DNA of 64,000 bases, taken from the NCBI GenBank assembly GCA_001602415.1, contig CP012155.1, forward strand, positions 1,782,718-1,846,717, given 5' to 3'. The notes under the pieces are model-generated. The model worked only from the letters and a program-made list of their open reading frames with translations, was not told the origin of the DNA and ran no database searches. Origin of the DNA: Bacteroidetes bacterium UKL13-3. Lineage in GTDB: Bacteria > Bacteroidota > Bacteroidia > UKL13-3. A program made the translations under genes and the position numbers. This document shows positions 47,022 through 55,076 of the stretch, in pieces (the stretch's first letter is position 1; each line of letters starts with the position of its first letter).

Positions 47022-48311
47022 ATGGGAACCGAAAAACCAACACAACAATCAATTTGGGACTTTGTAAAGGACCTGCTTCACCAGCATGATTGTGTAATTG
47101 TGCCCGGATTTGGAGGTTTTGTGTGCAACCGCGAACCGTCAAGAATTGACCAGGTTTCGCATGTTATTACGCCTCCTTCACGTAAAATTGTGTTTAACCA
47201 AAACCTCAAATCAAATGATGGGTTGTTGGCAGGCTATCTTGCGCAAAAACAAGGAATTAGTTACAAGGAAGCTATTGGTTTTATAGAAGGAAACGTTCAG
47301 CAAACTTTAACCCTTCTGCAAGATCAAAAACAATTGATGATTGACTTGTTCGGTAATTTTAGGTTGAATGCCGATGCCAATTATGTTTTTTTACCGGATA
47401 AACGAAACAACTACCTAACCAGTTCATACGGATTAGGGTTGATTCAAGCTTCACCAGTTTCCGCTCGCACCATCAAAGTAGGTAAGGCTAAAATATTTAG
47501 AGATATTCAAACACCTAAAAAAGCACGTGCTGATAAAAATACTTGGCCCAAAGTACTGGCAGGTGTATTGGTTTTGTTGTTGAGCGTAAACGGCTACATT
47601 TTTTTAAGTGATCATTCTATTGCTGATCTACGCTTGGGTGGTGAAAACACAATGAGCATAACCTCTTGGTTTGATTCATTGTTTCGCACAAATGATTCGG
47701 TATCGCCCGTTGCACCTATTGTTGAACCCACCCCAATAGTTGAAGAGAAAATAGCGTTAACACCCGCACCTTCTGCTCCTGCACCTACTGAAGATATTAG
47801 TGTTACAGAGAATGAAGTTATAGTAGCACCAATAGAAAGTACTGTTTCGAAAGCTATTGATACCAAAGCTGAATTATTAGATACATATGCTCCTCTTTAT
47901 TCATTTGCATCTCATTTTGCAGCAGCACGTGGTATCATCTCATTTCCTCAACGTTCGGCTGAAGAAACAATTACCGAAGAACAACCAACCATTAATGTTC
48001 CAGTAGAAACGAATGTAAATCCGATTACTCCAACTACCATTAAACCTACCTCGAATCATCTATCAACTGCCGGAATTGCAAAGGGATATTATGTAATTGG
48101 TGGTGTGTTTTGCAAAGAGCGCAATGCTAAACGTTTTATTAAACAACTCAACGAAGCTGGTTATGCGCAAGCAGATTTGCTCGTAAATGCCGATATTAAT
48201 TGCAAACGTGTGAGCTACCAACGTTTTAACACACGTAAGGATGCAGAAAAATTTTGCCAAGAATTGAAACGCGATGTGAATCCCGGAGTTTGGATCTTAG
48301 CTGCCGAATAG
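47022..48311 (+). CDS. HU-CCDC81 and SPOR domain protein, single membrane span
   Basis: 429 residues. Residues 1-65 and about 70-140 are the two CCDC81-like prokaryotic HU domains: VKDLLHQHDCVIVPGFGGFV, IVFNQNLKSNDGLLAGYLAQ and DLFGNFRLNADANYVFLP. A membrane helix (WPKVLAGVLVLLLSVNGYIF) near residues 174-194 follows, then a proline/threonine-rich linker, and a SPOR domain at the C-terminus (YYVIGGVFCKERNAKRFIKQ to FCQELKRDVNPGVWILAAE), which binds denuded peptidoglycan at division septa. HU domains therefore face the cytoplasm and SPOR the periplasm, which suggests a bridge between the cell interior and the wall. It is widely conserved in Bacteroidota, with unknown exact role. Confidence 0.9.
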   Translation: MGTEKPTQQSIWDFVKDLLHQHDCVIVPGFGGFVCNREPSRIDQVSHVITPPSRKIVFNQNLKSNDGLLAGYLAQKQGISYKEAIGFIEGNVQQTLTLLQDQKQLMIDLFGNFRLNADANYVFLPDKRNNYLTSSYGLGLIQASPVSARTIKVGKAKIFRDIQTPKKARADKNTWPKVLAGVLVLLLSVNGYIFLSDHSIADLRLGGENTMSITSWFDSLFRTNDSVSPVAPIVEPTPIVEEKIALTPAPSAPAPTEDISVTENEVIVAPIESTVSKAIDTKAELLDTYAPLYSFASHFAAARGIISFPQRSAEETITEEQPTINVPVETNVNPITPTTIKPTSNHLSTAGIAKGYYVIGGVFCKERNAKRFIKQLNEAGYAQADLLVNADINCKRVSYQRFNTRKDAEKFCQELKRDVNPGVWILAAE

Positions 48312-48332
48312 CCTTTATTCTGCCGTTACGAT

Positions 48333-48680
48333 TTACCCATTAAAACAATGGTGTTTATCTTCATCAACAAGTGCTAAAAAAGCTTTTAAACTTTTGACTT
48401 CAGGCTTGGGTTCGTACGATTCCCATTTACCACTTGCTCTCATCCAAAAAACCTTCCAACAGTTTTTATTTTTTACAAAGGTGGTTTTAGCATAAGCTGA
48501 ATGATGGATTTCAGATGGATTATTCCATCGCGGACGAATCTCATGTAGTATCACACTTTGACCGCTGATTTCGTATCCAATATCCAACAAAGGCCTTATT
48601 TCAGGTTCAGGCCTATTCTTTTCAATATAGTTTTCCATAGTTTCAATGATATCAACCATAGAAAAAATTTCAAGTGCCAT
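48333..48680 (-). CDS. DUF3024 family protein
   Basis: 115 residues, the usual length. The family pattern is clear: IRPRWNNPSEIHHSAYAKTT, then VKNKNCWKVFWMRASGKWES, and the end ALVDEDKHHCFNG with a cysteine near the C-terminus. DUF3024 proteins are small soluble proteins of unknown function. There is no partner on the same strand within 200 bp; the HU-SPOR gene is convergent with it. Confidence 0.85.
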   Translation of the reverse strand: MALEIFSMVDIIETMENYIEKNRPEPEIRPLLDIGYEISGQSVILHEIRPRWNNPSEIHHSAYAKTTFVKNKNCWKVFWMRASGKWESYEPKPEVKSLKAFLALVDEDKHHCFNG

Positions 48681-48895
48681 CGTTTTATTTAATTAAATTG
48701 GACATATTGTGAGGCTTTATTCCTAATTAAAACAGGACATTGTTGAGTATTTTTTTTGCAGTCCCGAAAGCAATTGAGACCACTGATTAAACTGTAAATA
48801 AAATATTTTTTATGCTTAATTGATGCTGTAATTTCAACCTTTAATCTTTGCTAATCTGTGGCATTTCTTCTCAACAATATTCTACAGCATATCAA
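48681..48895. other. Spacer with a dispersed repeat copy
   Basis: 215 bp without a gene. It contains the 37-bp repeat copy at 48831-48867 just past the 3' end of the next minus-strand gene. Confidence 0.5.
48831..48867. repeat. 37-bp dispersed repeat, copy A
   Basis: ATTTCAACCTTTAATCTTTG followed by CTAATCTGTGGCATTTC. It matches copy B at 53851-53887 in 33 of 37 positions. Both lie about 30 bp behind the 3' end of a minus-strand gene. Confidence 0.75.
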
Positions 48896-50155
48896 TTACG
48901 TTTTCATCTTTTTCTTTTTAGCCGAAGGAAACAAGATATTGTTTAAAATAAGACGGTAACCCGGTGAATTCGGGTGTAACGCTAAATCTGTGGGTGGTTC
49001 GCCAACTTGGTGCTGGTAATCTTCCGGATCATGACCGCCATAAAACGTCCAAGTGCCTTTGCCAATTGTTCCATGAATATAACGTGCTTCTCCAAGAGCT
49101 TTACTCTCGCCCATCACTAATACCTCGCTTTTAATAAATTGTTTGCGAAAAGCTGTTGTTTGTCCATAAAACCCTTTCACTACTTTGGTATGATTTTGAC
49201 ACAACATGGTAGGTATTACATCCCATTTAGCCGAAAAATCAAACAACGTAAACACATCGTTGGGTTCATTTACGGCACGTGTTTCGGGAGTCGCATCGAT
49301 GTATGAATATTCATACACGTATGGATTCATCATCAACTTAAAATCTTTAAACGCAAACGTATTGCTAAAATTAAGTTTGGCATCGGCTCGTTGGTCGGCA
49401 GGATCACCATCAAACATCGATTCACAAATATCAACACCATCGGCTGCCAATGCAATATCATAACTATCCGTAGCAGAGCACATGGCAAACAAAAATCCGC
49501 CACCTGTGGTAAAATCACGAATCTTTTTGGCTACTGCTAATTTTAGCTCCGACACTTTCTTATAACCATGTTTGGCCGCCATCGCTTCCGATTCCCTCAC
49601 TTCTGATTGATACCAAGCTGCATTCGCAAAGCTTGCGTAAAATTTTCCATATTGACCTGTGAAATCCTCGTGGTGCAAATGCAGCCAGTCATACAACGGT
49701 AGTTTTCCATCTAAAACCTCATCATCAAAAACTGTTTCGTAAGGAATTTCAGCATAGGATAGAACCAGTGTTACTGCATCATCCCAGGGTTGTTTGGTTT
49801 TAGGAGAGTATACTGCAATTTTAGGTGCCTTGTGAAGCTTAACCAATTCCATGTTAACCTCAGGCTTGGCAATTTCTTGTAAGATTTGCGATGTTTGTCC
49901 TTCGCTAATTACCTCATAACTCACACCTCGCACCCTACACTCTTTTTCGGCCGCTTCACTAAATTGAAGCATAAAACTTCCATCACGGTAATTGAGCAAC
50001 CAATCCACATCTAAATCGCGCTTCAATTCCCAAAAAGCAATTCCATATGCTTTCAAGTGATTTTTCTGCCCCTCATCCATGGGAATCAGAATACGTGTGG
50101 CTTGAGCCGATAAGCTCAACAGAAATACTAAAATTAAGCTAAAGCGTGTTTTCAT
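48896..50155 (-). CDS. Secreted protein often labelled 'asparagine synthetase B' in databases; true function unknown
   Basis: 419 residues. A signal peptide (MKTRFSLILVFLLSLSAQA) precedes RILIPMDEGQKNHLKAYGIA. The middle has LYDWLHLHHEDFTGQYGKF, then GGGFLFAMCSATDSYDIALA with a cysteine in a nucleophile-elbow-like setting, and GKGTWTFYGGHDPEDYQHQV near the end, a layout that recalls class I glutamine-amidotransferase or ThuA-like folds. None of the N-terminal-cysteine amidotransferase or ATP-pyrophosphatase features of real AsnB is present, and the protein is exported, so that label should not be trusted. It stands alone between two repeat-bearing spacers. Confidence 0.7.
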   Translation of the reverse strand: MKTRFSLILVFLLSLSAQATRILIPMDEGQKNHLKAYGIAFWELKRDLDVDWLLNYRDGSFMLQFSEAAEKECRVRGVSYEVISEGQTSQILQEIAKPEVNMELVKLHKAPKIAVYSPKTKQPWDDAVTLVLSYAEIPYETVFDDEVLDGKLPLYDWLHLHHEDFTGQYGKFYASFANAAWYQSEVRESEAMAAKHGYKKVSELKLAVAKKIRDFTTGGGFLFAMCSATDSYDIALAADGVDICESMFDGDPADQRADAKLNFSNTFAFKDFKLMMNPYVYEYSYIDATPETRAVNEPNDVFTLFDFSAKWDVIPTMLCQNHTKVVKGFYGQTTAFRKQFIKSEVLVMGESKALGEARYIHGTIGKGTWTFYGGHDPEDYQHQVGEPPTDLALHPNSPGYRLILNNILFPSAKKKKMKT

Positions 50156-50512
50156 ATATGCTACCTAACGCAAATATATCAAATCTTATCATGCATTGAT
50201 TTGAATAATATGTGCCCATTTGAATAATTTCAAAACCATCTATTCAATCTACTGAAATAATATACATCACTCTATAGTTAAAGGTTGTTCAATTACATAA
50301 ATCTCTTTTGTACTTAGCAAAAAACTTTCACCAACCAATGCTTATGCTACATAACCTCAAACACAAATATACACTCATAAACGAGCTTAAAATAAACCAT
50401 AAATAACTAATATATAATAATTTAAAATTTATAACGAATATTTATTCATTAAAATGAATCAACTCATTTGAAATACCTTTACTTTTGCGTTGAAACAAAT
50501 TACACAGTTGTT
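50156..50512. other. AT-rich spacer before the TetR gene
   Basis: About 357 bp. No gene is seen. It holds the inverted repeat at 50444 and a TACTTTTG box at 50480-50487 that may be the -7 element of the TetR promoter. Confidence 0.45.
50444..50459 (+). promoter_or_regulatory. Candidate operator of the TetR regulator
   Basis: ATTCATT-AA-AATGAAT is a perfect 7-bp inverted repeat, 20 bp upstream of the TACTTTTG box and 53 bp before the TetR start. TetR proteins commonly bind such palindromes next to their own promoter. No experiment supports it here. Confidence 0.4.
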
Positions 50513-51097
50513 ATGCCTAAAGTAAAAGACGAGAAAAAAGTAACCGACATTCACAAAGCTGCGATGAAGTTACTTATTCAAACAGGTTTTGCCGGACTTA
50601 AAATGGCTGATGTAGCCAAAGAGGCAAACATTGCAACGGGTACACTTTACATCTATTACAAAAGCAAAGAGGCATTGGTAAACGATGTTTATGAGCATAC
50701 GCGCAAAGAAATGGTAAGCGTGTTATTGGATAGTAAAAATGCTGTGAGCGGTGATTTTTACAAAACCTTTGCCAGCATGTGGCTTTCCTACTTTAATTAT
50801 TGTTTGCGGTACCCTGAAAAAATGATTTTTGTAGAGCAATTTGTTTACAGTGGGTTGATTGATTCAACCATCATAGATGAAACCGAAAAAGAGCTAAAAC
50901 CGCTGAACCAGTTTATTGAATTTGGACAAGAAAAGGGTATTTTTAAACCATTGAATGTAGAGCTTTTAAAAGCGCAAATGCAGGGAGCTGTCCACGACAT
51001 AATCAAGGTGATTCACAAAAAAAATATTGAACTTAGCGATACTGAAATATTGCAGTGCTTGGGAATGTCGTGGGATGCGATGAAACGAACATTTTAA
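50513..51097 (+). CDS. TetR/AcrR family transcriptional regulator
   Basis: I choose the ATG at 50513 (MPKVKDEKKVTDIHKAAMKL), which places the helix-turn-helix as usual; product 194 residues. The N-terminal HTH reads LIQTGFAGLKMADVAKEANI followed by ATGTLYIYYKSKEALVNDVY, standard TetR. The C-terminal ligand domain is AT-rich and not assignable. The neighbour downstream is lon (93 bp), so it may regulate itself or an unlinked transporter; no efflux gene is adjacent. Confidence 0.9.
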   Translation: MPKVKDEKKVTDIHKAAMKLLIQTGFAGLKMADVAKEANIATGTLYIYYKSKEALVNDVYEHTRKEMVSVLLDSKNAVSGDFYKTFASMWLSYFNYCLRYPEKMIFVEQFVYSGLIDSTIIDETEKELKPLNQFIEFGQEKGIFKPLNVELLKAQMQGAVHDIIKVIHKKNIELSDTEILQCLGMSWDAMKRTF

Positions 51098-51190
51098 TAC
51101 TGCCAAAAAACTTTTGTAGCGTTGGCATGAAGGTTGAAACAATAAGCAACTTCAACCCAAAAGCGGTTTTAAAAACAGAATATAATTTAC

Positions 51191-53674
51191 ATGAACGATA
51201 ACAATCCCTTTATAATTCAAAGCTTTATAAGCGATGAAAACGATAATCAAGAGTTTATTTCCCTCCTTTCGCAAGAAGAAGAGGACGAAATGAACAAGGA
51301 AATTTTGCCCGAAAGTCTGCCAATATTGCCGTTACGCAATACCGTTTTGTTTCCGGGTGTCGTAATTCCCATTACCGTTGGCCGCGATAAATCCATTAGC
51401 CTCATTAAAGATGCTTACAAAGCCAAAAAAAGTATTGGCGTGGTAACTCAGCTTAACGCCAATATTGAAGATCCGGGTTTCGAAGATTTATACAAAATTG
51501 GAACCGTGGCACATATCATGAAAATGTTGCGCATGCCCGATGGAAATACAACGGTAATTATTCAAGGCAAAAGACGATTTGAATTGAATGAGTGTTTAAC
51601 AACAGATCCATACATTACAGCCTCCATAACGGCACTTCCTGAAAAGAAAGTTGATATGGACAAAGAGCTTACTGCTTTGGTTTCATCCATTAAGGATATT
51701 GCCTTGCAAATTATTGAGGTATCTCCCTATATCCCATCGGAAGCAAGCATTGCTATTCGCAATATTGAAAGTCCTAAGTTTTTGGTAAACTTCATTTCAT
51801 CCAACATGAACTTGGATGTTGCAGGTAAACAATCCATCTTAGAAATTGAGGCGTTTAAAACACGTGGTGAAAAGGTGCTCGAATATTTGGGTAAAGAATT
51901 GCAGCAGTTGCAACTTAAAAACGAAATTCAGAGCAAGGTGAGAGTGGATATGGACAAGCAACAAAGAGAATTCTTTTTGCAACAACAAATCCGTGCACTG
52001 CAAGATGAACTTGGACAAGACTCTCCCGAGCGTGAGATTGAAAACATGCTTAAGGCTGGCGAAGCCAAAAAATGGGCAGAGCCTGTATACAACGCCTTTA
52101 AAAAAGATGTTGAAAAGTTGCGCAGAATGAATCCGATGGCGCCCGATTATTCGATGCAAACAAGCTATTTGCAAACCCTACTCGATTTGCCCTGGGACGC
52201 TTACACCAAAGATAATTTTGATTTAAAACGTGCCCAAAAAATATTAGACGAAGATCATTTTGGGTTAGAAAAAATAAAAGATAGGATTCTCGAATACCTT
52301 GCTGTTCTTAAGCTTAAGGGCAATATGAAAAGTCCTATTTTATGTTTGGTAGGACCTCCGGGTGTGGGAAAAACATCATTGGGAAAATCGATTGCCAAAT
52401 CACTGGATCGTAAGTATGCGCGTATTGCTTTAGGTGGATTGCATGATGAAAGTGAAATTCGTGGTCACCGCAGAACCTATATTGGTGCAATGCCCGGACG
52501 TATCATTCAAAACCTGAAAAAAGTTAATTCATCTAATCCTGTTTTTGTGTTGGATGAGATTGACAAAATAGGAAACAGTTTCCGTGGCGATCCTTCATCA
52601 GCTCTTTTAGAAGTATTGGATCCGGAACAAAACCATGCTTTTTACGATAACTATATTGAGATTGATTACGACCTTTCGAACGTAATGTTTATTGCCACTG
52701 CAAACTCATTAGATACCATTCAGCCAGCTTTGCTCGACCGCATGGAGATTATTGAGCTGAGTGGTTATACCATGGAAGAAAAAATTCAAATTGCCAAAAA
52801 ATATCTACTACCTAAACAAAAAGAAAACCATGGTTTGAAAAAAGCTGATTTCGATTTAACGAATGAAGCCTTAGAGAAAATTGTAGAGGGATATACGCGC
52901 GAGTCGGGTGTGAGAGGATTGGAAAAACAAATTGCATCAATGGCGCGCAGTGTTGCTAAGCAAAAAGTACTTGGTGATAAAACCAAAAAGAAATTAGATG
53001 CAACAGATGTGATTAGAGTTTTAGGGATTGAACGTGTTGAAAAAGAAAGCTACCAAAACAATGATGTTGCTGGCGTGGTTACAGGATTAGCTTGGACAAG
53101 TGTAGGTGGCGAGATTTTGTTTATTGAGAGTTCCTTAACCAAAGGAACAGGCAAATTAACCCTAACCGGCCATCTGGGTGAAGTGATGAAAGAATCAGCT
53201 ATCACCGCTTTAACTTTCCTAAAATCACACGCTGAGTATTTGCATATTGATGTTAAAGTTTTTGATAAATGGGATTTACATATTCACGTTCCTGCTGGTG
53301 CTGTACCTAAAGATGGTCCATCTGCTGGTATTACAATGTTAACGTCTCTTGCATCTGTATTCACCCAACGTAAGGTTCGTCAGCGTTTAGCAATGACCGG
53401 TGAGATTACCCTTCGTGGAAAAGTATTGCCTATTGGTGGAGTGAAAGAAAAAATATTGGCCGCCAAACGCGCAGGAATACACGATATTATTTTGTGCGAA
53501 AGCAACCGTAAAGATGTTGAAGATATTAAAGCTGATTATTTAAAAGAGTTGAACTTCCACTTTGTAAGTAATATGTTAGAAGTATTAGATGTTGCCTTGC
53601 TCGAAGAAAAAGTGACTGATGCCATTGATATGACCATCAAAGAAGAAAATAAAACGGCTAAAGCCACTGTATAA
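51191..53674 (+). CDS. lon: Lon protease
   Basis: 827 residues. N-terminal LON substrate domain (LPILPLRNTVLFPGVVIPIT), a coiled-coil region, the AAA+ module with Walker A GPPGVGKTSLGKSIA near residue 387, Walker B PVFVLDEIDKIG and sensor regions, and the peptidase domain with the catalytic serine in PKDGPSAGITMLTSL (near residue 710) and lysine in GGVKEKILAAKRAG (near 752). It degrades misfolded and short-lived proteins in the cytoplasm. The length and acidic N-terminal extension (residues 1-40) are usual in Bacteroidota. A terminator follows. Confidence 0.97.
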   Translation: MNDNNPFIIQSFISDENDNQEFISLLSQEEEDEMNKEILPESLPILPLRNTVLFPGVVIPITVGRDKSISLIKDAYKAKKSIGVVTQLNANIEDPGFEDLYKIGTVAHIMKMLRMPDGNTTVIIQGKRRFELNECLTTDPYITASITALPEKKVDMDKELTALVSSIKDIALQIIEVSPYIPSEASIAIRNIESPKFLVNFISSNMNLDVAGKQSILEIEAFKTRGEKVLEYLGKELQQLQLKNEIQSKVRVDMDKQQREFFLQQQIRALQDELGQDSPEREIENMLKAGEAKKWAEPVYNAFKKDVEKLRRMNPMAPDYSMQTSYLQTLLDLPWDAYTKDNFDLKRAQKILDEDHFGLEKIKDRILEYLAVLKLKGNMKSPILCLVGPPGVGKTSLGKSIAKSLDRKYARIALGGLHDESEIRGHRRTYIGAMPGRIIQNLKKVNSSNPVFVLDEIDKIGNSFRGDPSSALLEVLDPEQNHAFYDNYIEIDYDLSNVMFIATANSLDTIQPALLDRMEIIELSGYTMEEKIQIAKKYLLPKQKENHGLKKADFDLTNEALEKIVEGYTRESGVRGLEKQIASMARSVAKQKVLGDKTKKKLDATDVIRVLGIERVEKESYQNNDVAGVVTGLAWTSVGGEILFIESSLTKGTGKLTLTGHLGEVMKESAITALTFLKSHAEYLHIDVKVFDKWDLHIHVPAGAVPKDGPSAGITMLTSLASVFTQRKVRQRLAMTGEITLRGKVLPIGGVKEKILAAKRAGIHDIILCESNRKDVEDIKADYLKELNFHFVSNMLEVLDVALLEEKVTDAIDMTIKEENKTAKATV

Positions 53675-53678
53675 TTTT

Positions 53679-53714
53679 AAAAGGCTGATTTCACATTTCG
53701 TGAGTCAGCCTTTT
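53679..53714 (+). terminator. Intrinsic terminator of lon
   Basis: AAAAGGCTGATTTCAC pairs with GTGAGTCAGCCTTTT around ATTTC, 4 bp after the lon stop codon. The stem ends in TTTT. Confidence 0.85.
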
Positions 53715-53850
53715 ACGTTTCAAATACTGAGCATTATGCAATATTACGTTACAATTTAATCAGACATTGTGAGCTATACTTGGCAAATACCAGTAAATCA
53801 GGACCAATAAACAACGCAAAAAATATGCACTAATTGTAATCAATAATTTA

Positions 53851-53887
53851 ATTTCAACACTTAATCTGTGGTAATCTGTGGCATTTC
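53851..53887. repeat. 37-bp dispersed repeat, copy B
   Basis: ATTTCAACACTTAATCTGTG followed by GTAATCTGTGGCATTTC. Matches copy A at 48831-48867 in 33 of 37 positions; both sit next to the 3' end of a minus-strand gene. Confidence 0.75.
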
Positions 53888-53918
53888 CCTTACCACTTTC
53901 TAATAAACATCGAATACT

Positions 53919-54572
53919 TTATCGTCCCCCAAAAATAGAGCTCCCAACCCTAACCATATTGGAGCCTTCTTCGATAGCAATTTTATAGTCGCCACTCATG
54001 CCAAATGATAGAATGTTAAAATTTTGCATGCTGAATTCGGAATGAAGTTCCTCATAGATGGATTTGAGCATTCGGAACTCAGCTCGAACCTGTTGTTCAT
54101 TATCTGTAAAACTTGCCATTCCCATAACTCCTGGTATGGCAATGTTTTGCATTGATTGGTAAGAATCACTTTTCAATAATGCTTTAGCTTCATCTAAATC
54201 TAAACCGAATTTTGTTTCCTCGTTGGCTATGTGAAATTGCAACAAACAATTAATCACTCTATTGTTTTTAGCGCCTTCTTTATTAATTACTTCCAATAGC
54301 TTTAGCGAATCAACTGCATGAATAAGGTGAACAAAAGCTGCAATGTATTTTACCTTATTGCTTTGTAAGTGACCAATAAGATGCCACTCAATATCTTTGG
54401 GTAACTGTTCATACTTAATCACCAGTTCTTGCACTTTATTTTCACCAAAAGCACGCTGACCTATTTCATAGGCTTCCATAATCTGTTCGGCAGGCTTGGT
54501 TTTGCTCACTGCAATCAATTTTACATGAGGAGGTAATTCTTCTCTAATTTTTAGGATATTTGCGCGAATCAT
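53919..54572 (-). CDS. yggS: YggS family pyridoxal-phosphate homeostasis protein
   Basis: 217 residues. The family begins LIAVSKTKPAEQIMEAYEIG with the PLP lysine, then AFGENKVQELVIKYEQLP, IEWHLIGHLQSNKVKYIAAF, VNCL-like NCLLQFHIANEETKFGLDLD and LSFGMSGDYKIAIEEGSNMV, RVGSSIFGGR at the C-terminus. YggS binds PLP and keeps vitamin B6 and amino/keto acid pools in balance; no enzyme reaction is known. It faces the DUF4296 lipoprotein gene with only 15 bp between start codons. Confidence 0.95.
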   Translation of the reverse strand: MIRANILKIREELPPHVKLIAVSKTKPAEQIMEAYEIGQRAFGENKVQELVIKYEQLPKDIEWHLIGHLQSNKVKYIAAFVHLIHAVDSLKLLEVINKEGAKNNRVINCLLQFHIANEETKFGLDLDEAKALLKSDSYQSMQNIAIPGVMGMASFTDNEQQVRAEFRMLKSIYEELHSEFSMQNFNILSFGMSGDYKIAIEEGSNMVRVGSSIFGGR

Positions 54573-54587
54573 ATTTAAGAAAATAAC

Positions 54588-54929
54588 GTGCGAAAATATC
54601 TTTATCTATCCATAATACTATTGCTTTTTGCTTGCGCTCCAGAAAAACCTAAAGCTCCTGCCGATGCGCTAACCCAACAACAAATGAGCGATGTACTTGC
54701 CGATATGCATTTAGCAGATGTAATATCCAGCGGAAAGATGGGCACAGATAGTGCTAACCAAGCCGCTGTTAATTACCGCGAAGTTATTTATAAAAAACAT
54801 AACACCAATCACCAACAATTCACAGAGAGTTTTAACTTTTATAAAGAGCATCCAATACTAATGGATTCAATTTATGCCGAAGTGATTACCAAGCTCAGCA
54901 ACAAGGAAACGGAATATCGGGGTAAGTAA
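54588..54929 (+). CDS. DUF4296 lipoprotein
   Basis: 113 residues from a GTG start. A lipoprotein signal (MRKYLYLSIILLLFAC) puts the modified cysteine at residue 16. The DUF4296 body LTQQQMSDVLADMHLADVIS and YKKHNTNHQQFTESFNFYKE is easily recognised. Function is unknown; the family is confined to Bacteroidota. It diverges from yggS with 15 bp between starts, so its promoter must lie inside the yggS coding region; a GATATTTG box there (54554-54561) is a rough -7 match. Confidence 0.85.
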   Translation: MRKYLYLSIILLLFACAPEKPKAPADALTQQQMSDVLADMHLADVISSGKMGTDSANQAAVNYREVIYKKHNTNHQQFTESFNFYKEHPILMDSIYAEVITKLSNKETEYRGK

Positions 54930-55033
54930 TGCGGAATTCGGATCGTAGACTTCGGAATGGCAGGGAAATACTTGAACACAAAAGCACGAAATTCGAAACA
55001 CGCAATAAATAACACGTAACAAAACAACTTCTC

Positions 55034-55068
55034 AAATCTCTCCCGATAGCTATCGAGACTCAAATCAC
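55034..55068. repeat. Dispersed repeat carrying CCCGATAGCTATCG(A)G, copy 1
   Basis: AAATCTCTCCCGATAGCTAT followed by CGAGACTCAAATCAC. It matches the copy at 61548 in all but three or so of the 35 positions. It lies just upstream of mutS2. Confidence 0.7.
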
Positions 55069-55076
55069 AATTAACA

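Noticed and set aside
51122-51137. TTGGCATGAAGGTTGA, sigma-54-like element before lon
   Set aside because: The -24 GG is present but the -12 GC is missing (TTGA), and no activator or sigma-54 context is visible; one near match in AT-rich DNA is not enough.
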